This document shows, one piece after another, positions 8,787 to 17,592 of a DNA stretch of 64,000 nt. How positions within the stretch are numbered: the stretch's first letter is position 1; every line of letters starts with the position of its first letter. The notes under the pieces are model-generated. The model had not been told where the DNA came from. It was given only the letters and a program-made list of their open reading frames with translations, and did not search any database. The position numbers were made by a program, and so were the translations under genes. The DNA comes from RGIG1681 sp045594425. GTDB taxonomy: Bacteria > Bacillota > Clostridia > Christensenellales > UBA1242. The DNA lies in NCBI GenBank assembly GCA_045594425.1, contig JAZNYK010000011.1:56844-120843 (forward strand). Direction: 5' to 3'.

Positions 8787-9890
8787 ATGAAACTTATTTG
8801 TGAAGGATTAGATTTAAGCGATGCAGTGTTAAAAGTTTTAAGAGCAACCGCTGTTAGAACAACCAACCCTATTTTGGAAGGTATTAAACTTCATGCAAGT
8901 GAAGACGCTTTAACACTTTCTGCAACCGACCTTGAAATTTCTATTGAAAAAACAATTCCTGCGGATGTAAAAATTCCTGGCGATGTTGTTGTTCCTGGAA
9001 AATTTTTCGCAGACTTTGTTAAGAAACTTTCAAACGAACAAATCGAACTCACTCTCACCGACCAAAATACATTAAAAATCAAATACACCGATTCTGAAGG
9101 CTATCTTCAATGCCTTTCTGCAGACGAGTTCCCTATCATAAAAGAACTTGTTGGTCCAGAAACAATCACAATCGGAACTGATGATTTGAAAAACCTTATC
9201 GACAAAACAATCTTTTCGGTTGCCGTTGATGACGCAAGACCAATTCTTAAAGGCTGTTTGTTTGAAATTGAAAACAACCAAATCACATCTGTTGCCCTTG
9301 ATGGTTACAGACTTGCTATGGTTAAAACAGAAGTTCAATCAACTGCTAAAAAATTGAGTTGTATTGTTCCTGCAAGAAGTTTGAATGAAATTTCAAAACT
9401 TGTTAACACAGAAAATCCAACAATCGATATTTTGATTAGTCAAAACCACCTTTTGATTAACGATGGTTCAGTTAAAATTATCACTCGCCTTTTAGAAGGT
9501 GAATTTATCAATTATCGTCAAGTTATTCCAACAACAACCACAACAACTATCACCGTTGGAAAGGCTCAACTTGAAGATGGTTTGGACAGAGCAAGTCTTC
9601 TTGCAAGAATGGACAAAAACAATCTTGTTAGATTTGACATCCGTGACAAAGTTCTCACACTCACTTCTGCTTCAAACATTGGTAATGTTACTGAAAACAT
9701 CACAATCTCACTTGAAGGCAAAGACCTTGCAATTGCATTCAACGCAAGATATTTGAGCGATTGTATGCACACAATCAATGACGAATTTATTAAAATTAAC
9801 TTCACATCACAAATTGCGCCATGCACAATTTGCTCTGCTGAAGAAGACAAGTATTTATATCTTATCTTGCCAGTTAGAATTGTTGAATAA
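8787..9890 (+). CDS. dnaN: DNA polymerase III sliding clamp (beta subunit)
   Basis: This is the ring-shaped processivity factor of the replicative polymerase; 367 residues, close to the family norm of 365-380. The three repeated clamp folds can be followed. They include the hydrophobic LEGIKLHA segment near the start of domain I, the GYRLAMV segment in domain II and the conserved C-terminal YLYLILPVR, which lines the partner-binding pocket. AAAGGAG precedes the ATG. It lies in a dnaA-dnaN operon and is followed 11 bases later by an unknown membrane protein rather than recF. Confidence 0.97.
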   Translation: MKLICEGLDLSDAVLKVLRATAVRTTNPILEGIKLHASEDALTLSATDLEISIEKTIPADVKIPGDVVVPGKFFADFVKKLSNEQIELTLTDQNTLKIKYTDSEGYLQCLSADEFPIIKELVGPETITIGTDDLKNLIDKTIFSVAVDDARPILKGCLFEIENNQITSVALDGYRLAMVKTEVQSTAKKLSCIVPARSLNEISKLVNTENPTIDILISQNHLLINDGSVKIITRLLEGEFINYRQVIPTTTTTTITVGKAQLEDGLDRASLLARMDKNNLVRFDIRDKVLTLTSASNIGNVTENITISLEGKDLAIAFNARYLSDCMHTINDEFIKINFTSQIAPCTICSAEEDKYLYLILPVRIVE

Positions 9891-9901
9891 AGGACACTAT
9901 T

Positions 9902-10582
9902 ATGAATAACTTTAAAAAAGACCTTGCCTGCAACATTACATTAATTTCAGTGCTTGCATTTACGGCAATACATATTTTGATTTTAACTCTCAATCTTTTT
10001 GGGGTTACAAAGTTTGAATTTTATGAAGGCTTTAACTATCTTGTTGCATATATCTTGGTGGTTGTGTGCCTTGCACTTTATGTTTTTGGATTTTTTATTT
10101 CAAAATTCAAAAGATTAACCATTCCAAAATGGTTCAGAATTATGTTTTATGTTGCGTTTTATCTTTTCACAAACGTATACTACACCGCTGGGCTTTACCA
10201 AAACATTTACACAGTGATTGTGTTTATGGCATACATTTCACTTTTGGTTAACATCGCTTCACTTTCAGTGTTTTATAACACTCAAAAAGACGAGAAGAAC
10301 AGACTTAAGTCAACCAACAAATATTTGCTTACAAGTGTGTTCTTCTATTCAGTTGCAACAAATGCAATTATCCAATTTTTGATTAATGCATTCAAAGCAA
10401 TAATTGTTCCAAACTATGTGTTTAGCACTCTTATGGTTTTTGTTATTGAAATGAGCACAATGCTTCTTGTGACAATCATCATGACTGTGATTTATCACCG
10501 CTCACTCAACAAAACAAAGGCGTTTGTTAACGGATGCCTTATTAAAGTTGACGGCGCAAGCCCTGTAAAAACTCGTGGTTAA
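9902..10582 (+). CDS. Polytopic membrane protein of unknown function
   Basis: The protein has 226 residues with about six predicted membrane helices (near 12-34, 43-66, 79-98, 101-124, 143-166, 175-198) and a short positively charged tail. There is no transporter motif that I recognise. AAGGACACTATT precedes the ATG and the gene is 11 bases after dnaN, so it is probably translated from the dnaA-dnaN message. A strong terminator follows. Linkage to dnaA-dnaN is unusual, as this slot is normally filled by a small S4-domain protein or recF. Confidence 0.85.
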   Translation: MNNFKKDLACNITLISVLAFTAIHILILTLNLFGVTKFEFYEGFNYLVAYILVVVCLALYVFGFFISKFKRLTIPKWFRIMFYVAFYLFTNVYYTAGLYQNIYTVIVFMAYISLLVNIASLSVFYNTQKDEKNRLKSTNKYLLTSVFFYSVATNAIIQFLINAFKAIIVPNYVFSTLMVFVIEMSTMLLVTIIMTVIYHRSLNKTKAFVNGCLIKVDGASPVKTRG

Positions 10583-10591
10583 AAACATTTT

Positions 10592-10617
10592 CCCTGTCAA
10601 ATCTGACAGGGTTTTTT
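10592..10617 (+). terminator. Terminator of the dnaA-dnaN-membrane protein operon
   Basis: An eight-base-pair CCCTGTCA/TGACAGGG stem with a four-base loop is followed by six T residues. Confidence 0.9.
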
Positions 10618-10641
10618 AATTATTAAAATCAAACTTTGTTC

Positions 10642-10671
10642 TTGACAAACAACATAAGTTATGTTTATAAT
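10642..10671 (+). promoter_or_regulatory. Promoter of the rpmH operon
   Basis: A perfect TTGACA (10642-10647) and a perfect TATAAT (10666-10671) are separated by 18 bases. They are followed by a leader of about 50 bases with AGGAG before rpmH. It is among the best sigma-A promoters in the window. Confidence 0.8.
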
Positions 10672-10727
10672 GATACGGTAACTATGTGCGAGCATATAGA
10701 ATTTAACTTTAATTAGGAGTAGACATT

Positions 10728-10865
10728 ATGAAAAGAACTTTCCAACCAAAGAAAAATCACAAGAACAAAGTTCATGGTTTTAGACAAAGAATGCAAACTA
10801 AAGGTGGCAGAAGAGTCCTTGCTAGAAGAAGAAACAAAGGTCGCAAACAACTTATTAGAAAATAA
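10728..10865 (+). CDS. rpmH: 50S ribosomal protein L34
   Basis: This 45-residue, very basic protein is a structural component of the large ribosomal subunit. The sequence begins MKRTFQPKK and contains HGFRQRMQTKGGRRVLARRR, the family signature. The length is typical (44-47). TTAGGAGT is nine bases upstream of the ATG, with a strong promoter before it. It is followed 20 bases later by rnpA, the universal rpmH-rnpA pairing. It is transcribed in the same direction as dnaA, whereas in most Bacillota the two diverge. Confidence 0.97.
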   Translation: MKRTFQPKKNHKNKVHGFRQRMQTKGGRRVLARRRNKGRKQLIRK

Positions 10866-10885
10866 TTTTTAAATAAGGAAAGCAA

Positions 10886-11239
10886 ATGCTTAAAAAAGTA
10901 AACAGGTTAAAAAAGAGATATCAGTTCAATTATGTTTACAAAGCGGGCGAACACTTTTCAGGCAAAGCGGTTGTGCTTTATGCAACAACCTCAAAAACCA
11001 AAAGTATCAAAGTTGGCTTTGCTGTAACAAAAAAAATTGGTCATGCAATAAAACGCAATTTGTTTAGGCGCCGTCTTCGTGAAATTATGCGAAAACAATT
11101 GCCAAACTTAAAACAAAACTATAACATTATTGTTGTAGCACGTGACCAAATTGAACAGTATAGTTTTGAATACATTCAAAATGAAATCATTAGCCTGCTA
11201 ACAAAGGCAAACTTATATAAAGATGAAAAAAGTTTTTAA
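10886..11239 (+). CDS. rnpA: Ribonuclease P protein component
   Basis: This small basic protein binds RNase P RNA and assists 5' maturation of pre-tRNA; 117 residues. The RNP motif region appears as KRNLFRRRLREIMR near residues 55-68, and the N-terminus has the VNRLKKRYQFNYVY helix/strand typical of the family. It lies in an rpmH-rnpA-yidD-yidC-jag operon. Its last 17 bases overlap the start of yidD, which points to translational coupling. Confidence 0.95.
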   Translation: MLKKVNRLKKRYQFNYVYKAGEHFSGKAVVLYATTSKTKSIKVGFAVTKKIGHAIKRNLFRRRLREIMRKQLPNLKQNYNIIVVARDQIEQYSFEYIQNEIISLLTKANLYKDEKSF

Positions 11240-11498
11240 AGCGATTATTAGTATTCCAAAATATATTGCAATGTTTTTCGTTGCTATATTTAAATTTTGC
11301 ATCTCACCATTTATTCCCCACGCATGCAAATTCACACCAACTTGCTCGTTATATGCGAGCCTGTGTTTTGCTGAGTGGGGTTTTTTTGTAGGTTTAAAAC
11401 TAACCGCAAAAAGACTTGCAAGATGCAATGGGTTCACCGAAGGTGGAACTGACCCAGTTCCAATAAACCCAAAGAAAAAGTATAAAAATTTTATGTAA
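11223..11498 (+). CDS. yidD: Membrane protein insertion efficiency factor YidD
   Basis: This 91-residue peripheral membrane protein helps YidC/Sec insert membrane proteins. The family signature is clear: CKFTPTCSLYA near residues 36-46, then RLARCNGF and the GGTDPVP end motif. An N-terminal amphipathic or hydrophobic stretch (about 6-28) is present. The start lies inside rnpA, and yidC follows ten bases after its stop, in the conserved order. Confidence 0.93.
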   Translation: MKKVFKAIISIPKYIAMFFVAIFKFCISPFIPHACKFTPTCSLYASLCFAEWGFFVGLKLTAKRLARCNGFTEGGTDPVPINPKKKYKNFM

Positions 11499-11507
11499 GG
11501 AGCAACC

Positions 11508-12740
11508 ATGAACGTATTATCATTAATTTCAGGCCTTGCTGCTCCACACGACCTTTGGACCATCCTTATGGACTGGATTCAAGGCGGTGTTGGCAACCTT
11601 GGCTGGGCACTTTTAATTTTAACAGTGCTTGTTAAACTCATCACACTCCCACTTGAATTTGTGCAAAAACTTTCACAAAAAAAGCAAACACTCATTCAAC
11701 AAAAGTGTGCACCACAAATTGCAAAACTTCAAAAAAAGTTTGGCAATGACCGTCAAAGACTTCAAGTTCAAACTCAAGCAATTTATAAAGCCGAAGGTTT
11801 GAAAATGGGAACTGGTTGTTTGGTTATGCTTGTTAATATGATTTTGACAATGGTCATTTTCTTCTCGTTCTACGGAACACTCAGAGATGTGTCTGCATAC
11901 AATGCAATCAATCAATATGAACAAGTTGTTGAAGCATCAAACGCTGAACTTTATAATCAAATTATTAACTATAGTGATTCAGATGAAATTGTTGACAAAG
12001 CAACAGCAGATGCTTGGTTTGAAAAATACCAAACTGCTAAAAACTATATCGACAATTCTGAAAACGACAAAACAACCGAAACTTATTTAACCCACAAAGC
12101 ATTTGTTGACCAACATGACACAATGGTTTATGAAGCAACAGAAGCCTCAACTGCAAAAGCAAGACAAACTTGGAGTGCAGTAAAAGAAAATTGGCTTTGG
12201 GTTCAAAACATTTGGGTTGCCGATGCAACAACAAACCCATTCCCAACCTATGAAAGTTTAAAAGATATGGCAAAGGATGCTGGTTCAACTTATGTTGAAT
12301 ATATTGAAGCCAACATTGCAGAAGAAGATTACAACAAAATTGCAAGCATTTTACACGCTCAAAAAGTGAAATATAATGGTTATTACATTCTTGCAATTCT
12401 TGCAGGTTTGGTAACTTTCTTATCACAATATATCACTGGACTTCACAGCAAATTAAAAAGCAAAAAAGCAAACCAACTTGCAAAAACTGCAAACGCTCAA
12501 ACAGAAAGCACTTTAAAGGTCATGAAAATCATCATGCCAATCATTATGGTTATGTTTGTTTTAACATCTAGTGCCTCATTTGGTATCTACATTTTGGCAA
12601 GCAACATTTCATCAATCTTGTTTGGTGAAATCACAAGCCTTATTGTTGACAAAATGACAAAAAAGAAACAACAAGAAGTTGAAGAAGCACTTGAAAAAGA
12701 AGCAAACCGTTTAATCAAAAAAGGAAAATTACAGGGGTAA
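11508..12740 (+). CDS. yidC: Membrane protein insertase YidC, enlarged form
   Basis: This YidC/Oxa1/SpoIIIJ insertase has 410 residues, against about 260-290 for usual Gram-positive forms. The first core helix (about 31-50) has the WALLILTVLVKLITLPL pattern, in which the groove arginine is replaced by Lys43. A cytoplasmic hairpin (about 52-92) is followed by a second helix near 100-122. A hydrophilic insert of about 155 residues (about 123-280) then precedes the remaining core helices (about 283-305 and 337-385), and a basic tail ends the protein. No lipoprotein cysteine is seen at the N-terminus. AAGGAG precedes the ATG, and jag follows six bases later. Confidence 0.93.
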   Translation: MNVLSLISGLAAPHDLWTILMDWIQGGVGNLGWALLILTVLVKLITLPLEFVQKLSQKKQTLIQQKCAPQIAKLQKKFGNDRQRLQVQTQAIYKAEGLKMGTGCLVMLVNMILTMVIFFSFYGTLRDVSAYNAINQYEQVVEASNAELYNQIINYSDSDEIVDKATADAWFEKYQTAKNYIDNSENDKTTETYLTHKAFVDQHDTMVYEATEASTAKARQTWSAVKENWLWVQNIWVADATTNPFPTYESLKDMAKDAGSTYVEYIEANIAEEDYNKIASILHAQKVKYNGYYILAILAGLVTFLSQYITGLHSKLKSKKANQLAKTANAQTESTLKVMKIIMPIIMVMFVLTSSASFGIYILASNISSILFGEITSLIVDKMTKKKQQEVEEALEKEANRLIKKGKLQG

Positions 12741-12746
12741 ACACTT

Positions 12747-13466
12747 ATGAAAAGTATTGAAACACAAGGAAAAACCGTTGACCAAGCCATTGAAATTGGT
12801 CTTTACAAACTTGGACTTACAAGAGATGATGTAAATATTGAAATTTTGGAACAAGCCGGTCTTTTTAACAAGGCAAGAGTTCGTCTTTCAATCAACACAA
12901 CATCTCCAGAAGAAGGCGTTGTTAAAGAATTAATTGAAAAGTTGATTGACCTTATGGGTCTTGAACTTGAAGTTTATGTTGAAGAAAGAGAACATGACTT
13001 TTTTGTAAACGTAACTGGAACAGATGCTGCACTCTTTATTGGAAAACATGGTGATTCAATTGAAGAATTCCAAACAATTGTTAACAATATTTACAATAAA
13101 GGCAAAGCAAGAGATGAAATGAAACGTGTTACTGTTGACAGCAATAACTATATTGAAAAACGTGAAGCAACTCTCACAAACCTTGCAAAAAGAACTGCTG
13201 GAAAAGTTATCCGTGACCATAAAGATTTTAAGTTTGAAGCAATGAATTCATACGAAAGAAGAATCATCCACTCTGCACTTGCAGACCACGACAAAGTTAT
13301 CACAGAAAGTTATGGTAACGAACCAAACAGATACGTTGTTGTAAAACTCAAAAATAACATTGCTCGTCAAAAAAATATGCAAGAAATTAAAGACTATTTT
13401 GATGATGATACAATTGCTGTTGCTGAAGAAACTAAAAACGCTGAAGCAAGAACAGATTATAACTAA
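12747..13466 (+). CDS. jag: RNA-binding protein Jag/KhpB/EloR
   Basis: The 239-residue protein has the three expected domains. These are Jag_N (about 1-50, with GLTRDDVNIEIL), a KH domain (about 75-140, with the RNA-binding loop IGKHGDSIEEF) and an R3H domain (about 150-215, with NSYERRIIHSAL). The family binds RNA and is linked to cell elongation and division in streptococci. It is next to yidC, as in most Bacillota, and ends the rpmH operon at a strong terminator. Confidence 0.94.
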   Translation: MKSIETQGKTVDQAIEIGLYKLGLTRDDVNIEILEQAGLFNKARVRLSINTTSPEEGVVKELIEKLIDLMGLELEVYVEEREHDFFVNVTGTDAALFIGKHGDSIEEFQTIVNNIYNKGKARDEMKRVTVDSNNYIEKREATLTNLAKRTAGKVIRDHKDFKFEAMNSYERRIIHSALADHDKVITESYGNEPNRYVVVKLKNNIARQKNMQEIKDYFDDDTIAVAEETKNAEARTDYN

Positions 13467-13472
13467 AAAAAT

Positions 13473-13500
13473 AAAAACACCGAAACTTCGGTGTTTTTTA
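13473..13500 (+). terminator. Terminator of the rpmH-jag operon
   Basis: A stem of about ten pairs, AACACCGAA/TTCGGTGTT, with a two-base loop is followed by a run of T residues. Confidence 0.88.
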
Positions 13501-13555
13501 TTTTGTTGGTTTTAGGCTTTGGTTTGTTAACATAACAAAAAGTTATACAAAATTA

Positions 13556-13583
13556 TTGAAAAATCACGCAAAAGTGCTATAAT
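13556..13583 (+). promoter_or_regulatory. mnmE promoter giving a leaderless mRNA
   Basis: TTGAAA (13556-13561), a 16-base spacer and TATAAT (13578-13583), extended by an upstream TGC. The mnmE ATG begins only seven bases after the -10, where transcription itself should start. No ribosome binding site fits in between. Confidence 0.65.
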
Positions 13584-13590
13584 TAAGATT

Positions 13591-14940
13591 ATGGAAAAGA
13601 ATGATACAATCGTTGCAGTGTCAACAGGCTCGAGTTCGGGCGCAATTTCAATTGTTAGAATGTCTGGCGAAAATGCCGTTAAAATTGCAGACATGATTTT
13701 TTCTACTGCAAAAAATAAAAAACCTTCTGAACTTGTTCCAAGAATGTTAAATTTGGGAACAATCAAAACCTCTGCGTTTTCAGAACAAGCCCTTTGTGTC
13801 GTTTTTAAAGCACCATTCACCTACACCGGCGAAGACCTTGTTGAATTTCAATGTCATGGCGGAACTCAAATTGCAAACGGCATAATGCGTGAATGTATTG
13901 CAAAAGGTGCAAGAATTGCAACCAATGGTGAATTTACTAAACGTGCATTCTTGAACGGAAAACTTACACTTTCATCAGCAGAAGGCATGATGGATATGAT
14001 TAATGCTGAAAGTGACGCTGAAGTTCGTGCGGGATACGGCTTGCTTACAGGAAATTTAAGTAAACTTGCCTATGATTCACAAACAGAACTAACCGACATA
14101 TTATCTGAAATTGAAGTTTCTTTTGATTACCCAGAAGAAACCATTGAATATATCACAAAAGCAAAGGTTAAAGAACGTTTAGAAAAACTTTCAAGCAATA
14201 TGACCAAAGTTATCGAAACAAGTGAAGTTGGAAAAATTATAAAATCCGGCATCAATGTTTTGATTGTTGGAAAACCAAACGTTGGAAAGTCTAGTTTGTT
14301 AAACTTTTTGCTTCAACGTGAACGTGCAATTGTTACTGATATTGCAGGAACAACTCGTGACACAATTGAAGATAGTTTTATGCTTGACGATATAAAAATC
14401 AATCTTATTGACACAGCGGGCATACACGACACAGAAGACAAGGTTGAAAAAATTGGTGTTGATAAAGCAAAAGACCTTATTTCACAAGCAGATATTGTTT
14501 TATTTTTGGTTGATTCAAGCCGAGAATATTCAAAAGAAGATGAACAAATTTATCAGTCTATTCAGGGCACAAAGTATATTGTTTTAAAAACCAAATCAGA
14601 CCTTGTTAGCAAAAATAATAAAAACTTTGAAAATCAAATTGAAATAAGCACCACAACTGGTGATGGCGTTTCTAATTTAAAAACAAAAATGTTAGAACTC
14701 ACAAAAATTTCTAACATTCCATCAGATAGTTTGATTATCACAAACGAAAGGCACAAAGATGCTCTTGTTCGTGCAAACGAGGCTCTTAAACGTGCTATTC
14801 AAAACATTGGTGACGACACTCTTGACCTTGTTTCAATTGACATCAAAGAGGCTTACACCAGCATTGGTGAAATCACTGGAAACACAACCAGCGAAGATAT
14901 TATTGACTCTATCTTCACAAAATTCTGTTTAGGAAAATAA
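13591..14940 (+). CDS. mnmE: tRNA modification GTPase MnmE
   Basis: With MnmG this GTPase forms the 5-carboxymethylaminomethyl group on wobble uridine 34 of several tRNAs. It has 449 residues. The N-terminal folate-binding domain has the STGSSSGAISIVRMSG start. The inserted G domain has GKPNVGKSS (near 227), TTRDT, DTAGIHD and the TKSD base motif. The C-terminus ends FCLGK with the conserved cysteine. The message appears leaderless (see the promoter entry). It is the first gene of an mnmE-GNAT-mnmG operon, with only two bases before the next gene. Confidence 0.96.
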   Translation: MEKNDTIVAVSTGSSSGAISIVRMSGENAVKIADMIFSTAKNKKPSELVPRMLNLGTIKTSAFSEQALCVVFKAPFTYTGEDLVEFQCHGGTQIANGIMRECIAKGARIATNGEFTKRAFLNGKLTLSSAEGMMDMINAESDAEVRAGYGLLTGNLSKLAYDSQTELTDILSEIEVSFDYPEETIEYITKAKVKERLEKLSSNMTKVIETSEVGKIIKSGINVLIVGKPNVGKSSLLNFLLQRERAIVTDIAGTTRDTIEDSFMLDDIKINLIDTAGIHDTEDKVEKIGVDKAKDLISQADIVLFLVDSSREYSKEDEQIYQSIQGTKYIVLKTKSDLVSKNNKNFENQIEISTTTGDGVSNLKTKMLELTKISNIPSDSLIITNERHKDALVRANEALKRAIQNIGDDTLDLVSIDIKEAYTSIGEITGNTTSEDIIDSIFTKFCLGK

Positions 14941-14942
14941 TT

Positions 14943-15503
14943 ATGAAAGATTTTAAAATTTCTGAACTTGACCTTGTTAAAGATAAACCACAAATAGCAA
15001 AGTGGGATGAACTTCGAGGGGCTCCAGAATATGAAGACATTAAAAAATTTATTCTAGAAGACGACCTTATTCGAGGTCTTGCAGAAGTTATTGAAACAAA
15101 CTATGAAATCATCCCTATTGGCGAAGATGAAATTAAAAAGGCAGTTGTTGCAAAAACTTCAGAAGGCGAAGTTTTGGGTTTTATGATTTATCAAGTTTTT
15201 GATATAAAAACAAAAAAACCTAGTATGTTTTTGCAATATATTGTTGTTAACCCAAAATATAAAAGCCAAGGCTATGGAAAAGAAATATTTTCAAAATTTT
15301 TCTCTAGCCCACGCAAACATACTGGCGGAGTTTCGCCAAGAGATGTTTTTGCTTATGTTGACCGCAACAATTTTCAGAGCCAAAAACTGTTTTTAGATTT
15401 TGGCTTTTCACTTGATGCTGCCAACTCACAATTCTTTAAAGCGGGCGCAATTTTGCCGGAGATTCAAAAAAGAATTCAAAATCAAAACGCCCCAAATGCA
15501 TAG
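14943..15503 (+). CDS. GNAT-family N-acetyltransferase
   Basis: The 186-residue protein has an acetyl-CoA-binding motif A, VVNPKYKSQGYGKEIF, near residues 100-116. The NNFQSQKLFLDFGF region near 140-153 matches motif B. The substrate is unknown and the N-terminal 60 residues are not typical of small GNATs. It lies two bases after mnmE and nine before mnmG, so it is almost certainly co-expressed with the tRNA U34 modification enzymes. A role in acetylating a tRNA, ribosomal or related target is possible but not shown. Confidence 0.85.
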   Translation: MKDFKISELDLVKDKPQIAKWDELRGAPEYEDIKKFILEDDLIRGLAEVIETNYEIIPIGEDEIKKAVVAKTSEGEVLGFMIYQVFDIKTKKPSMFLQYIVVNPKYKSQGYGKEIFSKFFSSPRKHTGGVSPRDVFAYVDRNNFQSQKLFLDFGFSLDAANSQFFKAGAILPEIQKRIQNQNAPNA

Positions 15504-15512
15504 GAGTTTGCT

Positions 15513-17426
15513 ATGAACACAAATTATGACATAACCGATTATGAAAAAAATATAGAAAACAAAGTTTTTGATATCAAAGATGGCGATAGTTTTGACGCCA
15601 TTGTTGTTGGTGCTGGCCACGCCGGCTGTGAAGCGTGTCTTGCTCTTGCAAGAACTGGTCAAAAAACTTTGATTATTAATCTTGTGCGCGATAATATCGC
15701 GTTTTTGCCATGCAATCCAAGCATTGGCGGAACAGCAAAAGGTCATATTGTTTGTGAAGTTGATGCTCTTGGTGGCGAAATGGGTATTCAAGCAGATAAA
15801 AACACCATTCAACTTCGAATGCTTAATATGGGCAAAGGTCCTGCTGTTCAAAGTTTGCGTGCACAAATTGACAAAACTGGTTATCACCGCTCTATGCAAC
15901 AAGTTTTAGAAAATCAAGAAAATCTTTCAATTTATGACGGAGAATGCACTGAAGTTGTTGTTGAGAACGGTGAACTCAAAGCCGTTAAAACTGCTGACGG
16001 AAAAACGTTTTTCACAAAAGTTGTTATTTTAACAACGGGTGTTTATCTCGATTCAAGAACAATCACAGGCGAAATTATCAAGGCATCTGGACCATCTGGT
16101 TTTCCTTATGCATCAGGCTTAACAAAATCTCTTGAGCAAATTGGATTTGACATTAGAAGATTTAAAACAGGAACACCTCCTCGTGTTGACGGCGACACAA
16201 TTGATTATTCAAAATTCACCGAACAAAAAGGTGACACAAACATTCAAACTTTTTCATTCCTAACAAAAAAAGCAAACAAAAACATTTGTTCTTGCTGGCT
16301 TGGATATACTTCAAAGGAAACAAAAGACCTTATCATGAACAACCTTGACAAGGCACCAATGTATTCAGGCGTTATCACTGGAGAGGGTCCAAGATATTGC
16401 CCTTCTATTGAATCAAAGTTCGTTCGTTTTAATGACAAAGACAGACATCAAATTTTTCTTGAACCAGAAACCGCTCATGACAACACAATTTATATTCAAG
16501 GCATGAGCACCAGTATGCCAATGGATATTCAACACAAAATGGTTGAATCTATTGAAGGCATGGAACAAACAAAAATTTTAAAATACGCCTATGCAATTGA
16601 ATATGATTGCATTGACCCACTCAATCTTTACCCTACACTTGAATTTAAAAAAGTTAAAGGAATTTATTGTGCTGGTCAAATTAATGGAACTAGCGGTTAT
16701 GAAGAAGCGGCTGGTCAAGGAATTTTGGCAGGCATAAATGCTTCACTTTATCTTCGTGGAAAAGAACAAATTATTTTAAAAAGAAATGAATCATACATCG
16801 GCGTGCTTGTTGATGACCTTACAACAAAAGGAACAAACGAACCATATAGAATGATGACAAGCCGTGCTGAATTTAGACTTATTTTGCGTCAAGACAATGC
16901 TGACCAAAGATTAACCGAAATTGGCAGAAGTGTTGGTCTTGTTGATGAAAAAAGATATAAAAAATATAAAGAAAAAATGAAAAAAATCGCAAAATTAAAG
17001 TCAGAAATATCAAAAACAGTGCCACTTTCACAAGAATTGAAGAAATTTTTGACTTCTGTAAATGAAACAATGCCTCTTCAATCAACCAGCATTGAAAACT
17101 TGATTAAGCGACCAAATGTTTCTCTTGTTGCACTTAACAAAGCCTTAAAACTTGTTAAAGGATATTCAAGAGCGGTTTTAACTGCTGTTGACATCGATAC
17201 CAAATATTCAGGATATCTTTCAAGACAAAACGAGCAAATTGAAAGAGAAAGAAAACTTGAAGAAAAGAAAATTCCTGCAGACCTTGACTTTATGAAACTT
17301 GAGGGTTTGCGTCTTGAAGCCCGTGAAAAACTAGCAAAAATAAAACCATTAACTGTTGGCATGGCTAGCAGAATATCTGGCGTTAGCCCAGCAGATATAA
17401 CAGTTCTATTATTATATTTGAAATAG
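15513..17426 (+). CDS. mnmG: tRNA uridine-5-carboxymethylaminomethyl synthesis enzyme MnmG
   Basis: This FAD enzyme is the partner of MnmE in wobble-uridine modification. It has 637 residues. The dinucleotide fold VVGAGHAGCEA begins near residue 32, after an N-terminal extension of about 25 residues compared with most homologues. Downstream are CNPSIGG, the GTPPRVDG motif and AGQINGTSGYEEAAGQG, followed by the C-terminal MnmE-binding helices ending RISGVSPADI. TAGGAG lies ahead of the ATG. It is the last gene of the mnmE operon. Confidence 0.96.
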   Translation: MNTNYDITDYEKNIENKVFDIKDGDSFDAIVVGAGHAGCEACLALARTGQKTLIINLVRDNIAFLPCNPSIGGTAKGHIVCEVDALGGEMGIQADKNTIQLRMLNMGKGPAVQSLRAQIDKTGYHRSMQQVLENQENLSIYDGECTEVVVENGELKAVKTADGKTFFTKVVILTTGVYLDSRTITGEIIKASGPSGFPYASGLTKSLEQIGFDIRRFKTGTPPRVDGDTIDYSKFTEQKGDTNIQTFSFLTKKANKNICSCWLGYTSKETKDLIMNNLDKAPMYSGVITGEGPRYCPSIESKFVRFNDKDRHQIFLEPETAHDNTIYIQGMSTSMPMDIQHKMVESIEGMEQTKILKYAYAIEYDCIDPLNLYPTLEFKKVKGIYCAGQINGTSGYEEAAGQGILAGINASLYLRGKEQIILKRNESYIGVLVDDLTTKGTNEPYRMMTSRAEFRLILRQDNADQRLTEIGRSVGLVDEKRYKKYKEKMKKIAKLKSEISKTVPLSQELKKFLTSVNETMPLQSTSIENLIKRPNVSLVALNKALKLVKGYSRAVLTAVDIDTKYSGYLSRQNEQIERERKLEEKKIPADLDFMKLEGLRLEAREKLAKIKPLTVGMASRISGVSPADITVLLLYLK

Positions 17427-17485
17427 ATAAAATGTATAAAAAATAATCTATATTCACAATTTTTACAATTTTAAATTAAAATTTT

Positions 17486-17521
17486 GAAAAACAGAGGTTA
17501 TAAAAAACACTCTGTTTTTTG
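17486..17521 (+). terminator. Weak terminator after mnmG
   Basis: An AAAACAGAG/CTCTGTTTT stem with a long (about 13-base) loop is followed by T residues. The remainder of the 166-base gap before the next gene is AT-rich with no other recognisable element. Confidence 0.55.
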
Positions 17522-17592
17522 TTTTATTAGCCATTATATTTGACTTAACAAAAATAAAATTATATATTAATAAAAAAGCGTGGAGAATGTTT

